From the NCBI GenBank assembly GCA_022360355.1, contig JAKSCY010000725.1, positions 1 through 14,863 of the forward strand: 14,863 nt of DNA. Direction: 5' to 3'. Below, one piece after another: positions 1 to 7,168 of the stretch. The translations under genes and the position numbers were made by a program. Each line of letters opens with the position of its first letter. Position 1 is the stretch's first letter. The stretch comes from Chlorobiales bacterium (GTDB lineage Bacteria; Bacteroidota; Chlorobiia; Chlorobiales; Chlorobiaceae). Below the pieces are notes generated by a model. That model was not told the DNA's origin. It saw nothing but the letters and a program-made list of their open reading frames with translations, and did not search any database.

Positions 1-2135
1 TCACGGGTAAGCCGGTCGTCTGGTTCCGTGCGCCTTATCTCGAGTATGATGAACAGGTTATGAGAGTGTTGAAACAGCTTGGTTTTCAATATGACAGCTC
101 CGACCAGGACAGGTGGCAGCGCCAGGATGTCCTGTTCGAACTGCCGATTTCGACATTTCATGACGGTGAAATGCTTGCTTCTGATTACAATCTGATGTAC
201 AAGCATAAATTAAATGAACAGGAGTTCGAACGCTGGCTGAAAATGCTCTATAACGAAAAAGCCGCTATCGGTGAACCGCTCATGATACTTCTGCATCCCA
301 GGATGGTTGCAAAGTTTCCTGATGCGTTTCGGGCGTTCATCGATTATGTGAAAAAGGAGGGTGGTGTCTTTCTCTCTGCCGATAATTACGTCGAACGGCT
401 GAGCAGCCACAAGGCTCGGCGATATGCAGTATGGGTCGATTTCAGTCTTGGCGGACACAGCCCGGAACAGGTTGCACGGGATGTCGCGGGCATCAAGGCT
501 ACTGATGTCTTTCTCATGGCAAAAGATGTCTCGGGTAGGACCTATTTTGGCCGACAGGATGATGGCCGTGATCTTTTCGGTGAAACAGCGGTGCTGCTGA
601 AAAAATCAGGCATCAAGGTTCATGCCTGGCTTCCCGCGTTTGTTGATTCAGTTATGGCCGGAGACCATCGGGAGTGGTCAATGGTTGATCAGGACGGGGC
701 AATATCGAACGCATGGCTTTCACCGGCCAATCCGAAAGTACTCGATCACCAGGCACAGACCATCCGCAAACTGTTCAGGAACTATGAATTGGACGGCCTG
801 CACCTTGATGAACTGCGTTATCCCGGCCTCGCGTTTGATTATTCTCGTTCAACCCTGCAGGCCTATGCCCTGGAGACAGGTCAGGACTCTATTCCGGATA
901 TAAAAAAGCTGCTGAACGCTCAGTACTTTGAATGGACGAACTGGAGAGCGGAGCAGATTGCTTTATTTACGGAGAGAATCAAGCGGATTGTTCGTCAGGA
1001 AGCCGGAACAAGGGTAGAGCTTTCGGCCTCTCTGGAGGGGAGTGCCGCGACATCTTATTCCTCGGCTGAGCTGTACGCCCAGAACTACGGGTTGATTGCA
1101 AGCCATCTCGATTTGCTGGTTCCTGTAGCTGATTTCAGTGCAAAAGACCGTGGAACGGAGTGGATAAGCCAGGTCATTTTCTCGGCAAGAAACAGGGTTG
1201 GCAACAAGCCTTTGCTGGTCGGCATCCCTGCTGGCCGGAATGCCGGTGAGGGGGCATATGGGTCTGAAATGTTTTCACGTGCGCTTGAATTTGCAGGTCA
1301 AGGAGCCGATGGAATCGGTGTGTATCCGTATCTTTACCTGTTTGGCAGGGGAGAGCCGAACAAGAATATGCAGGACGGTAGCGCAGAGGTTCTGAAGAAG
1401 ACTATAGAGGCGAATCGTGCTGGTAAGCGCATGCTGCTTGGTGGATTGACAGAGACAGGTATTCCTTTGGTGCCGGCTGTTTTCATGGGGATAGTTTTTG
1501 TCGTTCTCAACTTTGTTGCCATTCCGGTTTTCGGCAGGAAGTTCCATGCTGAGGAAGCCACGGATGTCCGTGAAGAGGATCTGCCGGACAAAGACTGGAA
1601 ACAGATCGACGAGGAGATAGCCTCTGGCTCGATCGACGGCATGACTGCTGAAAAGGTAGCGGTGATGCTGCGCGAGCACGATGCGCAGAAGATCCAGCAG
1701 AACAGGATAGCGCTTGTTCTTGATGTGATCGAGACCGGCAGGGAACCGTTACCGGAACTGTACAGTTTGCTGAACAATTTGCCGGAATGGAAATCACTGG
1801 CCCTGAAATACTTTCATGAGGCTTGCCTGCTTGGTTTTGCTGAAGTTGGTGAACATTCGGTTACACTGACAGAAAGCGGCAGAATGGCTCTTGAAAGGAT
1901 GAGAAGCGAAGGGTTTGACAGAGGATTCTGGGTTTTTGTTGAAAAACGCCTGCATGATACCGTTGTTGCGGTCTGCCCGCATTGCGCAGACAAGCACATT
2001 ACACATTTTTTCTGGAATTCCTTTGAGTGTTCAGGATGCGATAAAAAAGTGCGTTTTCGCGACTGCGCCGCGATTGAGGTGCGGCCGGTCGGCGAAAATG
2101 CACGGATTTCCATGAACACCGTAGAGTTTGTGTGA
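1..2135 (+). CDS. Polysaccharide deacetylase / GHL-type glycosyl hydrolase-like membrane protein with C-terminal zinc ribbon (5' partial)
   Basis: The reading frame is open from base 3, before the first ATG at 60, so the true start lies outside the window. Residues below count from that ATG. The first ~115 residues look like the end of a NodB-type polysaccharide deacetylase: an FRAPY motif encoded before base 60, then an ILLHP motif with H79. From ~119 to ~430 comes a glycosyl-hydrolase-like barrel of the GHL10/DUF187 type, with the signature DGLHLDELRYP at 245-255; D250 and E251 are candidate acidic residues. One membrane helix follows at ~467-491, then ~200 residues that should be cytoplasmic. 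This tail has a winged-helix-like stretch and a CxxC-x14-CxxC zinc ribbon (C639, C642, C657, C660). Deacetylase plus hydrolase-like barrel recalls PgaB, but the tail is not part of PgaB. Inferred role: modifying or trimming an exported amino-sugar polysaccharide. The exact substrate is unknown. Confidence 0.85.
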   Translation, partial: TGKPVVWFRAPYLEYDEQVMRVLKQLGFQYDSSDQDRWQRQDVLFELPISTFHDGEMLASDYNLMYKHKLNEQEFERWLKMLYNEKAAIGEPLMILLHPRMVAKFPDAFRAFIDYVKKEGGVFLSADNYVERLSSHKARRYAVWVDFSLGGHSPEQVARDVAGIKATDVFLMAKDVSGRTYFGRQDDGRDLFGETAVLLKKSGIKVHAWLPAFVDSVMAGDHREWSMVDQDGAISNAWLSPANPKVLDHQAQTIRKLFRNYELDGLHLDELRYPGLAFDYSRSTLQAYALETGQDSIPDIKKLLNAQYFEWTNWRAEQIALFTERIKRIVRQEAGTRVELSASLEGSAATSYSSAELYAQNYGLIASHLDLLVPVADFSAKDRGTEWISQVIFSARNRVGNKPLLVGIPAGRNAGEGAYGSEMFSRALEFAGQGADGIGVYPYLYLFGRGEPNKNMQDGSAEVLKKTIEANRAGKRMLLGGLTETGIPLVPAVFMGIVFVVLNFVAIPVFGRKFHAEEATDVREEDLPDKDWKQIDEEIASGSIDGMTAEKVAVMLREHDAQKIQQNRIALVLDVIETGREPLPELYSLLNNLPEWKSLALKYFHEACLLGFAEVGEHSVTLTESGRMALERMRSEGFDRGFWVFVEKRLHDTVVAVCPHCADKHITHFFWNSFECSGCDKKVRFRDCAAIEVRPVGENARISMNTVEFV

Positions 2136-2342
2136 TACAGTTCAGTTTCTTCCGAAGTGTTCTGCGCATAACCCGCTGTTTTTTTGTGTCTCCCTTTCCG
2201 TACCTACTCTCTCTGCAAAGTGATTTCCTTGGTTTTTCTCTATTTGATATATTATTTTTCCGAGAAGAGCCGGGATTTATGCGTTTTGCGATTATACAGT
2301 TTTCTTTGCCCCGGTGTAATTGCCAGCAAGCACGTAATCACT

Positions 2343-3194
2343 ATGCCCCATGCCTCCGCCGTGTTGACCGGTATTCAAATAAACGGTATGTGCGTATTGC
2401 TCGCCATGCTCAGTTTCCTGGTCGGTATCCAGGAATCCCGGGCCGGAATAAAGATGAAGAAGTGGAAAAAGTATAAAGAAACACAGCTTTATCGTGTGCC
2501 GGACGCCAGTGCATATCTTTACGTTACGGACTTTATGACTATCGATGCCGACGGTGCTCCACAAGCTTATCATCCTGATGATACAGGGCTCGATGCACTC
2601 AAGCATGCAGGTTATCCGGGAACCTCGTGGTGGAAAAACGTTCTTGTCACCGATCCCGATGATCAAGGCAAGCCATACATCGTACCTTCCGGCAAGCATT
2701 CGGGTTACTATCTTTCCATGACATCGCTGAGAGACAGGACCAAAGCAGTTACCGACCATGCACGTTATGTTGATGCTGCCAGAGTCCCTTATCTGGTTTT
2801 TCCGGTTACCTTCAGCAAGATAATGGGGGTGGGCGATCTTGGAGATATAGGTGTTGCGGTCAACATCGCGACCGGATGTTACAGTCCGTTTGTCGTTGCC
2901 GATATCGGTCCGAAAAATCATCCGCTTGGCGAGGTATCGATTCGTCTCGCGGAGAGGCTGGGGGGAAAAAATGTGTGCCCGCGTATGGGACTGGAAAAAT
3001 CTCTCGGTGATATTCTTTACATAATTTTTCCCGGTTCCGGTAAAAACTATCCGTGGCCGCACAGCAAAGACAGGCTCGACGGAATAGCAGATAATCTCCT
3101 TGCATCAATCGGTGGTACCGAGAGGGTCATGGCATGGATACACCATCCTGCTGATATTGCAGCAATGTTGAGGCAGGAGCCCGGCAAAACCTGA
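2343..3194 (+). CDS. Secreted GH75-family chitosanase-like protein
   Basis: The 283-residue product resembles the GH75 (fungal-type) chitosanase family, whose members hydrolyse chitosan (de-N-acetylated glucosamine polymer). Visible features are a YVTDFMTIDADG segment (D68, D70) matching the family's DCDG region, a YIVPSGKHSGYY segment, a PYLVFP strand, and VVADIGPKNHPLGEVSIRLAE. In that last segment D187 and E197 stand where the family has its catalytic Asp and Glu. The start is uncertain. The frame is open back to a TTG at 2184, but that upstream stretch looks non-coding. ATG 2343 gives a hydrophobic signal-like segment (residues ~16-28) ending in SRA-G. ATGs at 2388 and 2454 are alternatives, and none has a strong ribosome-binding site. 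A TTGGTT (2229-2234) / TATTAT (2250-2255) pair could be a weak promoter. The next gene starts 14 bases after the stop. The family call is by motif recognition. Confidence 0.72.
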   Translation: MPHASAVLTGIQINGMCVLLAMLSFLVGIQESRAGIKMKKWKKYKETQLYRVPDASAYLYVTDFMTIDADGAPQAYHPDDTGLDALKHAGYPGTSWWKNVLVTDPDDQGKPYIVPSGKHSGYYLSMTSLRDRTKAVTDHARYVDAARVPYLVFPVTFSKIMGVGDLGDIGVAVNIATGCYSPFVVADIGPKNHPLGEVSIRLAERLGGKNVCPRMGLEKSLGDILYIIFPGSGKNYPWPHSKDRLDGIADNLLASIGGTERVMAWIHHPADIAAMLRQEPGKT

Positions 3195-3208
3195 ACTCCC
3201 GAGGTTGC

Positions 3209-3832
3209 ATGAACATCCCCCTTCCATCAGAGATTTATTCTCTGGCCATTCAGGCTACCGCAGCGCTGGTTGTGCTGGCAACAGTACAATACGGTATGGC
3301 TCGTATCTCGGGAAGATCGGACGGCCGTGTTTCGGTTCCTCTTTTTCTGCTTGGCTGGGTTGTGGCCGGTATTGCTGCCGGTGCAACCTGGTACGGAGTA
3401 AATATTCTGACTTCACGGTACTTTGTACCGGAAATTGCAATCGTCAGTCCGAAAAATGGCGAAAAAGTTGATGTGGTACTTACCGGGGACGGCGGCTATC
3501 TCATGGTGAACGGAACTTCGACAAATGTTGTCGGGAACGGTTCCTTACGTATTGTTCTGCTTGTTCACTCGGCTGATCCTTTTACCGAAGGATGGTGGGC
3601 GCAGGCTGCTCCCGTCACCGAAGAAGAAAGCGGAAAGTGGACCTCCATAGCGTGGCTCGGCAAAAAGGAGTATCTCCCGGTTGAAGGCCAGAAATACGAG
3701 ATGACGGCACTTGTCGTCAGGGAAAAAAACATCAAAGCCGAAGAGGTATTTCGTGACCCCGGTGAACTGTCTTACCTTGCCAGAAGCAGAAACAGTTACT
3801 TTGAGATCGGTAAGTTTGTCCATGAAAAATAG
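3209..3832 (+). CDS. Two-helix membrane protein with exported beta-rich domain, unknown function
   Basis: I do not recognise a named family for this 207-residue protein. Two hydrophobic segments (~12-30 and ~43-67) with an Arg-containing loop between them should anchor it in the inner membrane. The remaining ~135 residues probably face outward. They begin with IAIVSPKNGEKV, a typical opening strand of an Ig-like or related beta-sandwich domain. They also hold a Trp-rich EGWWAQ...GKWTSIAWLG region that suggests a carbohydrate- or ligand-facing surface (inference). A GAGGT ribosome-binding site (3201-3205) precedes the ATG. The stop of the GH75-like gene lies 14 bases upstream, so the two are probably co-transcribed. 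Context suggests an accessory part of the same polysaccharide machinery. No catalytic motif was seen. Confidence 0.85.
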   Translation: MNIPLPSEIYSLAIQATAALVVLATVQYGMARISGRSDGRVSVPLFLLGWVVAGIAAGATWYGVNILTSRYFVPEIAIVSPKNGEKVDVVLTGDGGYLMVNGTSTNVVGNGSLRIVLLVHSADPFTEGWWAQAAPVTEEESGKWTSIAWLGKKEYLPVEGQKYEMTALVVREKNIKAEEVFRDPGELSYLARSRNSYFEIGKFVHEK

Positions 3833-3934
3833 GTGTTTCGTTCATTTCAAAAAGAAGCTGTTCCAAACAAAGGTTGCTTCATAACTGTTATTTCCTGAGG
3901 TAATTAACGGTGTTTTTCGTTATTTTAACAAACG

Positions 3935-3961
3935 TTTACATACAACAGGAGCACGTATAGT
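3935..3961 (+). promoter_or_regulatory. Candidate promoter for the acyl-CoA synthetase operon
   Basis: TTTACA (3935-3940) and TATAGT (3956-3961) resemble sigma-70 -35 and -10 boxes, but the 15-base spacer is short. The -10 box ends about 50 bases before the ATG at 4011. No U-tailed terminator hairpin was seen between 3833 and 3935, so read-through from the upstream genes is also possible. Confidence 0.3.
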
Positions 3962-4010
3962 ATTTCATCCCCTATTGTCATGCTTGTGATCCGTTATCGA
4001 AACAAGAAAT

Positions 4011-5705
4011 ATGTCTGCAGAGCCGTGGATTAAGCATTATGACAAGGGGGTTCCAGCCTCTCTGGCGCCTTATCCTCATCATACCATAGTTGATATTGTC
4101 CGAAACCGGGCAGTGGAGTTTCCCGACAGGAAAGTACTTTTCTTCAAGGGTTCTTCCATGACCTGGGCCGATCTGGAAAGGTTGAGCGATGCGTTCGGTG
4201 CGGCACTTCTTTCCAGAGGACTGAAAAAAGGGGAGAGGATTGCACTGCTTTTGCCGAATTCTCCACAGATGATTATCTGTGAGCTGGCTATCTGGAAAGC
4301 TGGTGGAGTAGCTGTGCCGATGAACCCGCTCTACACCGAACATGAGCTTGGACATGCCCTGAAGGAATGCGGAGCGAAAATCGCCATTGTGCTGACCTCT
4401 TTTTATCGGAAAATCAGGTCGGTAAGCCTCTCTTCAGGGTTGCAAACGGTTATAGCTACCAATATCAAGGAGTATCTTTCGACCTTGAAAAAAGTGCTTT
4501 TCACCCTTCTGAAAGAAAAGAAAGAAGGGCATGCCGTGACGCTGGAACAGGGTGATCTGTGGCTTGGTGATTTGATCAGGGCACATCTTGACTCACCGCC
4601 TCCGGCAAGCAAGGTGCTTCATGATGATCCGGCGCTTTTTCTGTTTACCGGCGGCACGACAGGAATACCGAAATGCGCGGTTTGTACCCATCATGCAATG
4701 GTTGTCAGCGGTATGCAGATAGCCCGGTGGTTCAGTGTCGTGCTTGACAGGGGTAAGGATATCATCATGCTCAACATGCCTCTTTTTCATGTTTACGCCC
4801 AGGTCGGGATACTCGGGGCGGCATTGGTTGACGACTACCCCTTTGTTCTTGTTCCGAATCCTCGTGATCTTGACGATCTGATAATAACGATCAAAAAGCT
4901 TAAACCGGCAGTTCTGCCCGGTGTCCCGACGCTGTTTACCGCTTTGATCAATCATCCCCGTGTAGCAAAAGACAATAAAGTTCTCGGGTCGTTGAAACTT
5001 TGTGTTTCCGGCGCTGCGCCTCTGCTGCTTGAAACCAAGAAACGGTTTGAGGAACTGACCGGAGGAAGAATCATTGATGCCTATGCTCTTACCGAATCCA
5101 TGATAGGCTCCGTTTTGACGCCTGTGCTTGGCACTTATAAGGAGGGCTCCGTCGGTATTCCGGCTCCGGATGTGGAGATTCGTGTTGTCGATCAGGAGAA
5201 GGGAGACCGTGAAATGCTTTCCAAAGAGGTGGGCGAGGTGATTATGCGTGCTCCCCAGCTCATGAAAGAGTATTGGCAGCGGCCCGAAGAAACCACTACA
5301 ACGGTTCGGGATGGGTGGTTGTTTACCGGTGACCTGGGCTATCTCGATGAAGACGGGTATTTGTTCATCATAGACAGGAAGAAAGATGTTATCAAACCGG
5401 GTGGTTTCCAGGTTTGGCCGAGAGATGTCGAAGAGGTAATAGCATCACATCCGGATGTGCATGAGGTAGGTGTTGCCGGCGTTCCCGACGAATATCAGGG
5501 AGAGGCCGTCAAAGCCTGGGTTGTTCTGCGAGAAGGCTGCCGACTCCACGCCGACGAGTTGAGGGAATTTTGTAAAAAGAAGTTGGTTGCCTATAAAGTG
5601 CCCAAATATATCGCTTTTACCGAAAGCCTACCAAAATCTCTGGTCGGAAAGGTTTTGCGCCGCAAGCTTGTTGAGGAGCATTGTGCTAACATAACCACTC
5701 AATGA
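4011..5705 (+). CDS. Long-chain fatty acyl-CoA synthetase (AMP-forming)
   Basis: This 564-residue enzyme belongs to the adenylate-forming (ANL) superfamily. It should activate a fatty acid with ATP to the acyl-adenylate and transfer the acyl group to CoA. The motifs occur in the usual order: phosphate-binding loop LFTGGTTGIPK (211-221), YALTES (358-363, E362), GDLG with the ribose-binding D441, hinge and linker DRKKDVIKPGG (from D455), and the C-terminal SLVGKVLRRK with K547 as the expected catalytic lysine. Length and the opening PWIKHYDKGVPASL match bacterial FadD-like long-chain ligases. No membrane helix or signal is evident, so it should be cytoplasmic or membrane-peripheral. Its last codon and stop overlap the start of the dehydrogenase gene (ATGA at 5702), indicating translational coupling. 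Chain-length preference cannot be read from sequence. Confidence 0.94.
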   Translation: MSAEPWIKHYDKGVPASLAPYPHHTIVDIVRNRAVEFPDRKVLFFKGSSMTWADLERLSDAFGAALLSRGLKKGERIALLLPNSPQMIICELAIWKAGGVAVPMNPLYTEHELGHALKECGAKIAIVLTSFYRKIRSVSLSSGLQTVIATNIKEYLSTLKKVLFTLLKEKKEGHAVTLEQGDLWLGDLIRAHLDSPPPASKVLHDDPALFLFTGGTTGIPKCAVCTHHAMVVSGMQIARWFSVVLDRGKDIIMLNMPLFHVYAQVGILGAALVDDYPFVLVPNPRDLDDLIITIKKLKPAVLPGVPTLFTALINHPRVAKDNKVLGSLKLCVSGAAPLLLETKKRFEELTGGRIIDAYALTESMIGSVLTPVLGTYKEGSVGIPAPDVEIRVVDQEKGDREMLSKEVGEVIMRAPQLMKEYWQRPEETTTTVRDGWLFTGDLGYLDEDGYLFIIDRKKDVIKPGGFQVWPRDVEEVIASHPDVHEVGVAGVPDEYQGEAVKAWVVLREGCRLHADELREFCKKKLVAYKVPKYIAFTESLPKSLVGKVLRRKLVEEHCANITTQ

Positions 5706-6460
5706 GACTTTCAGGAAAAACAGCACTGGTTACGGGGGCTGCCGGAGGAATCGGCTGCGCGACAGCGTGCTGTTTTGCTGCCGAAGGAGCATTGGTCATT
5801 CTCAGTGACTGCAACCATGCAGGAAGCCTTGAAGTTCAGGACACTATCATAAAAAAGGGTGGAAAAGCAGCCGTGATAGTTGCCGATGTTACCAGAGAAA
5901 GTGAAGTCGTTCGTCTTTTTTCCGAAACTGAATCATCATTTCCTGCGCTTGATGTTCTTGTGAATATTGCCGGCGGCGACCATGAACCCGTTGCCGATAT
6001 TGAATCGATCGACTATGACCGCATGAGCAAAAACCTGGACCTCAACCTGAAGTCGACCATTCTCTGCTGCCGTGAGGCGTGTCGCATCATGAAGCCACAG
6101 GGCTATGGCCGGATAGTCAACATGAGTTCCATGGTCTACAGGGGAAGCCCGGGGCAGTTTTCCTATTCTGCAGCCAAAGGAGGGGTATTTTCGTTTACCC
6201 GCTCTCTCGCTCTTGCCATGGGGCGGTACAAGATAACGGTTAATGCCCTTGCCCCTGCTCTTGTCGATGTTCCGGTTTTCGAGAAAGTGCTGGGTTCTGA
6301 ACGCTGGAAGGCAATGGCTGAAGAGGCAGCAGAACGTTATCCCCTGCAGCGTATCGCTACGCCGGACGATGTTGCAAAAGCAGCTCTTTTTCTGGCTTCG
6401 GACGATGCTGAATTTATCACCGGACAGATTCTGGAAATATCAGGAGGAGCAAGATTGTAA
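5702..6460 (+). CDS. FabG-like short-chain dehydrogenase/reductase
   Basis: This 252-residue classical SDR has the Rossmann cofactor motif TGAAGGIG at 11-18, an NIAG version of the NNAG motif, and the catalytic set S142, Y155 and K159 (the latter two within YSAAK). The C-terminus, FITGQILEISGGARL, is typical of FabG-type 3-oxoacyl reductases. It should carry out an NAD(P)H-dependent keto/hydroxy interconversion in the cytoplasm. The start overlaps the ligase stop by four bases, so the two are co-translated. It may therefore act on the CoA ester that the ligase makes, for example a 3-hydroxy/3-keto acyl-CoA (inference). The true substrate is not decidable here, because this family also covers sugar, steroid and alcohol dehydrogenases. 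Confidence 0.93.
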   Translation: MRLSGKTALVTGAAGGIGCATACCFAAEGALVILSDCNHAGSLEVQDTIIKKGGKAAVIVADVTRESEVVRLFSETESSFPALDVLVNIAGGDHEPVADIESIDYDRMSKNLDLNLKSTILCCREACRIMKPQGYGRIVNMSSMVYRGSPGQFSYSAAKGGVFSFTRSLALAMGRYKITVNALAPALVDVPVFEKVLGSERWKAMAEEAAERYPLQRIATPDDVAKAALFLASDDAEFITGQILEISGGARL

Positions 6461-6682
6461 GGCATCTCCATTTATTGTCATGAGCGTTTCAAGTGCAAGG
6501 CGAACGGAGCGCAGAAACCCCTTTCTATCCGCTCAACGAAGCAATTGAACCGCGGAATAAATAAATTGAGGTGCCCTATAGAGGTCTTGATCGGTAAGCA
6601 GTGTACCGGAATCCGGTTCTAAACTTACTGTGGGAGAGCGAACAAAGGGGCTGTTTTTTCAAGACAGGCCGTTCTTGCATTT
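6461..6682 (+). other. Intergenic region without a recognised gene
   Basis: No convincing gene is seen between the dehydrogenase stop and the promoter of the first RRM gene. A small perfect hairpin, ACCGG-AAT-CCGGT (6605-6617), is present but has no run of T after it, so it is not a convincing terminator. The overlapping 101-codon frame entering from 6243 is a shadow of the dehydrogenase gene. Confidence 0.6.
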
Positions 6683-6711
6683 TTGATATCTGTATGAGAA
6701 AGAATTATATT
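6683..6711 (+). promoter_or_regulatory. Sigma-70-type promoter of RRM gene copy 1
   Basis: TTGATA (6683-6688), a 17-base spacer and TATATT (6706-6711) form a near-consensus promoter. Transcription should start near 6717-6719, exactly where similarity to the leader of the second RRM gene begins. The matching promoter of copy 2 has the same spacing and the same distance to the leader hairpin. Confidence 0.7.
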
Positions 6712-6716
6712 CAGGC

Positions 6717-6818
6717 GTCAGTCAATGGTTGGCTGAACGCTTTCAAGTGATTTGTGCTTTTGGTTATTTGACGGCGTATCTCTTTTGATCAAAGCACATA
6801 GTACCATGGGGTAAAGAC
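6717..6818 (+). promoter_or_regulatory. Structured 5' leader of RRM gene copy 1 (Chlorobi-RRM RNA motif type)
   Basis: This ~100-nt leader is nearly the same as the one at 8942-9041: 12 substitutions and one 2-base gap by hand alignment. It contains three stems. Stem I is 6718-6736, with TCAGTCAA pairing to TTGGCTGA around a TGG loop. Stem II pairs TGTGCTTT (6753-6760) with AAAGCACA (6791-6798) across a 30-nt loop. Stem III is TACC-ATGG-GGTA (6802-6813), whose 3' arm holds most of the ribosome-binding site. A published motif, Chlorobi-RRM, occurs in 5' untranslated regions of Chlorobi RRM genes, and this leader fits that description. Autoregulation by the encoded protein is the natural inference. 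Identity with the Rfam model was not tested. Confidence 0.78.
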
Positions 6819-7088
6819 ATGAACATTTACATTGGCAATCTGGAGTACGGCGTCACGGAAGATCAACTGCGCGACGCATTTGCCGAATTCGGAGAAGTCT
6901 CCAGCTCGAATATCATCACCGACAAGTTTACCGGTCGTTCCAAAGGTTTCGGATTCGTTGAAATGCCTAACGATGAAGAGGCGAATACGGCTATCGATGC
7001 TTTGAATGATACTGAATTAAGCGGTCGCCCCATAAGGGTAAATCAGGCAAGACCTCGCGAAGAACGTCCCGCAAGGCCACGCTACTGA
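6819..7088 (+). CDS. RRM-domain RNA-binding protein, copy 1
   Basis: This 89-residue protein is essentially a single RNA recognition motif. RNP2 is IYIGNL (3-8) and RNP1 is KGFGFVEM (42-49), whose aromatic residues stack on RNA bases. A short Arg-rich tail (RPREERPARPRY) follows. Bacterial proteins of this kind, well known from cyanobacteria as Rbp proteins, bind single-stranded RNA and are often linked to cold or stress responses. By hand alignment 75 of 89 residues are identical to the copy at 9042-9311. The ribosome-binding site GGGG (6808-6811) lies in the leader's last hairpin. The gene has its own promoter, leader and terminator, so it is monocistronic. It probably acts in the cytoplasm on mRNA, possibly including its own leader (inference). 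Confidence 0.96.
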   Translation: MNIYIGNLEYGVTEDQLRDAFAEFGEVSSSNIITDKFTGRSKGFGFVEMPNDEEANTAIDALNDTELSGRPIRVNQARPREERPARPRY

Positions 7089-7128
7089 GAACAAAATATT
7101 TTCTTGAGATAAAGAGTATAAAGCAATG

Positions 7129-7158
7129 CCGCCGTGCTTCTGCACAGGCGGTTTTTTT
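7129..7158 (+). terminator. Rho-independent terminator of RRM gene copy 1
   Basis: CCGCC+GTGC (7129-7137) pairs with GCAC+GGCGG (7142-7151) around a TTCT loop, with one bulged A at 7146. Seven T follow (7152-7158). The same hairpin, slightly longer, ends copy 2. It lies just before the end of the convergent DUF4403 gene. Confidence 0.92.
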
Positions 7159-7168
7159 ATGGCAAAAG

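Noticed and set aside
1275..1797. Three overlapping minus-strand open frames inside the deacetylase/GHL gene
   Set aside because: They are low-complexity shadows (Ser/Arg rich) of a well-supported plus-strand gene.
2184..2342. N-terminal extension of the GH75-like gene back to TTG 2184
   Set aside because: The stretch is T-rich, contains promoter-like boxes, lacks a ribosome-binding site, and would place extra hydrophobic residues before the signal-like segment.
2292..3062. 256-codon minus-strand open frame opposite the GH75-like gene
   Set aside because: The plus strand shows family motifs throughout. The antisense translation has no recognisable domain and no start context.
3850..3884. 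GAAGC...GCTTC inverted repeat after the beta-rich membrane protein gene
   Set aside because: The stem is short with an internal mismatch and there is no T-run, so neither terminator nor operator can be supported.
6605..6617. ACCGG-AAT-CCGGT hairpin as terminator of the dehydrogenase operon
   Set aside because: The stem is only five pairs and no T-run follows.
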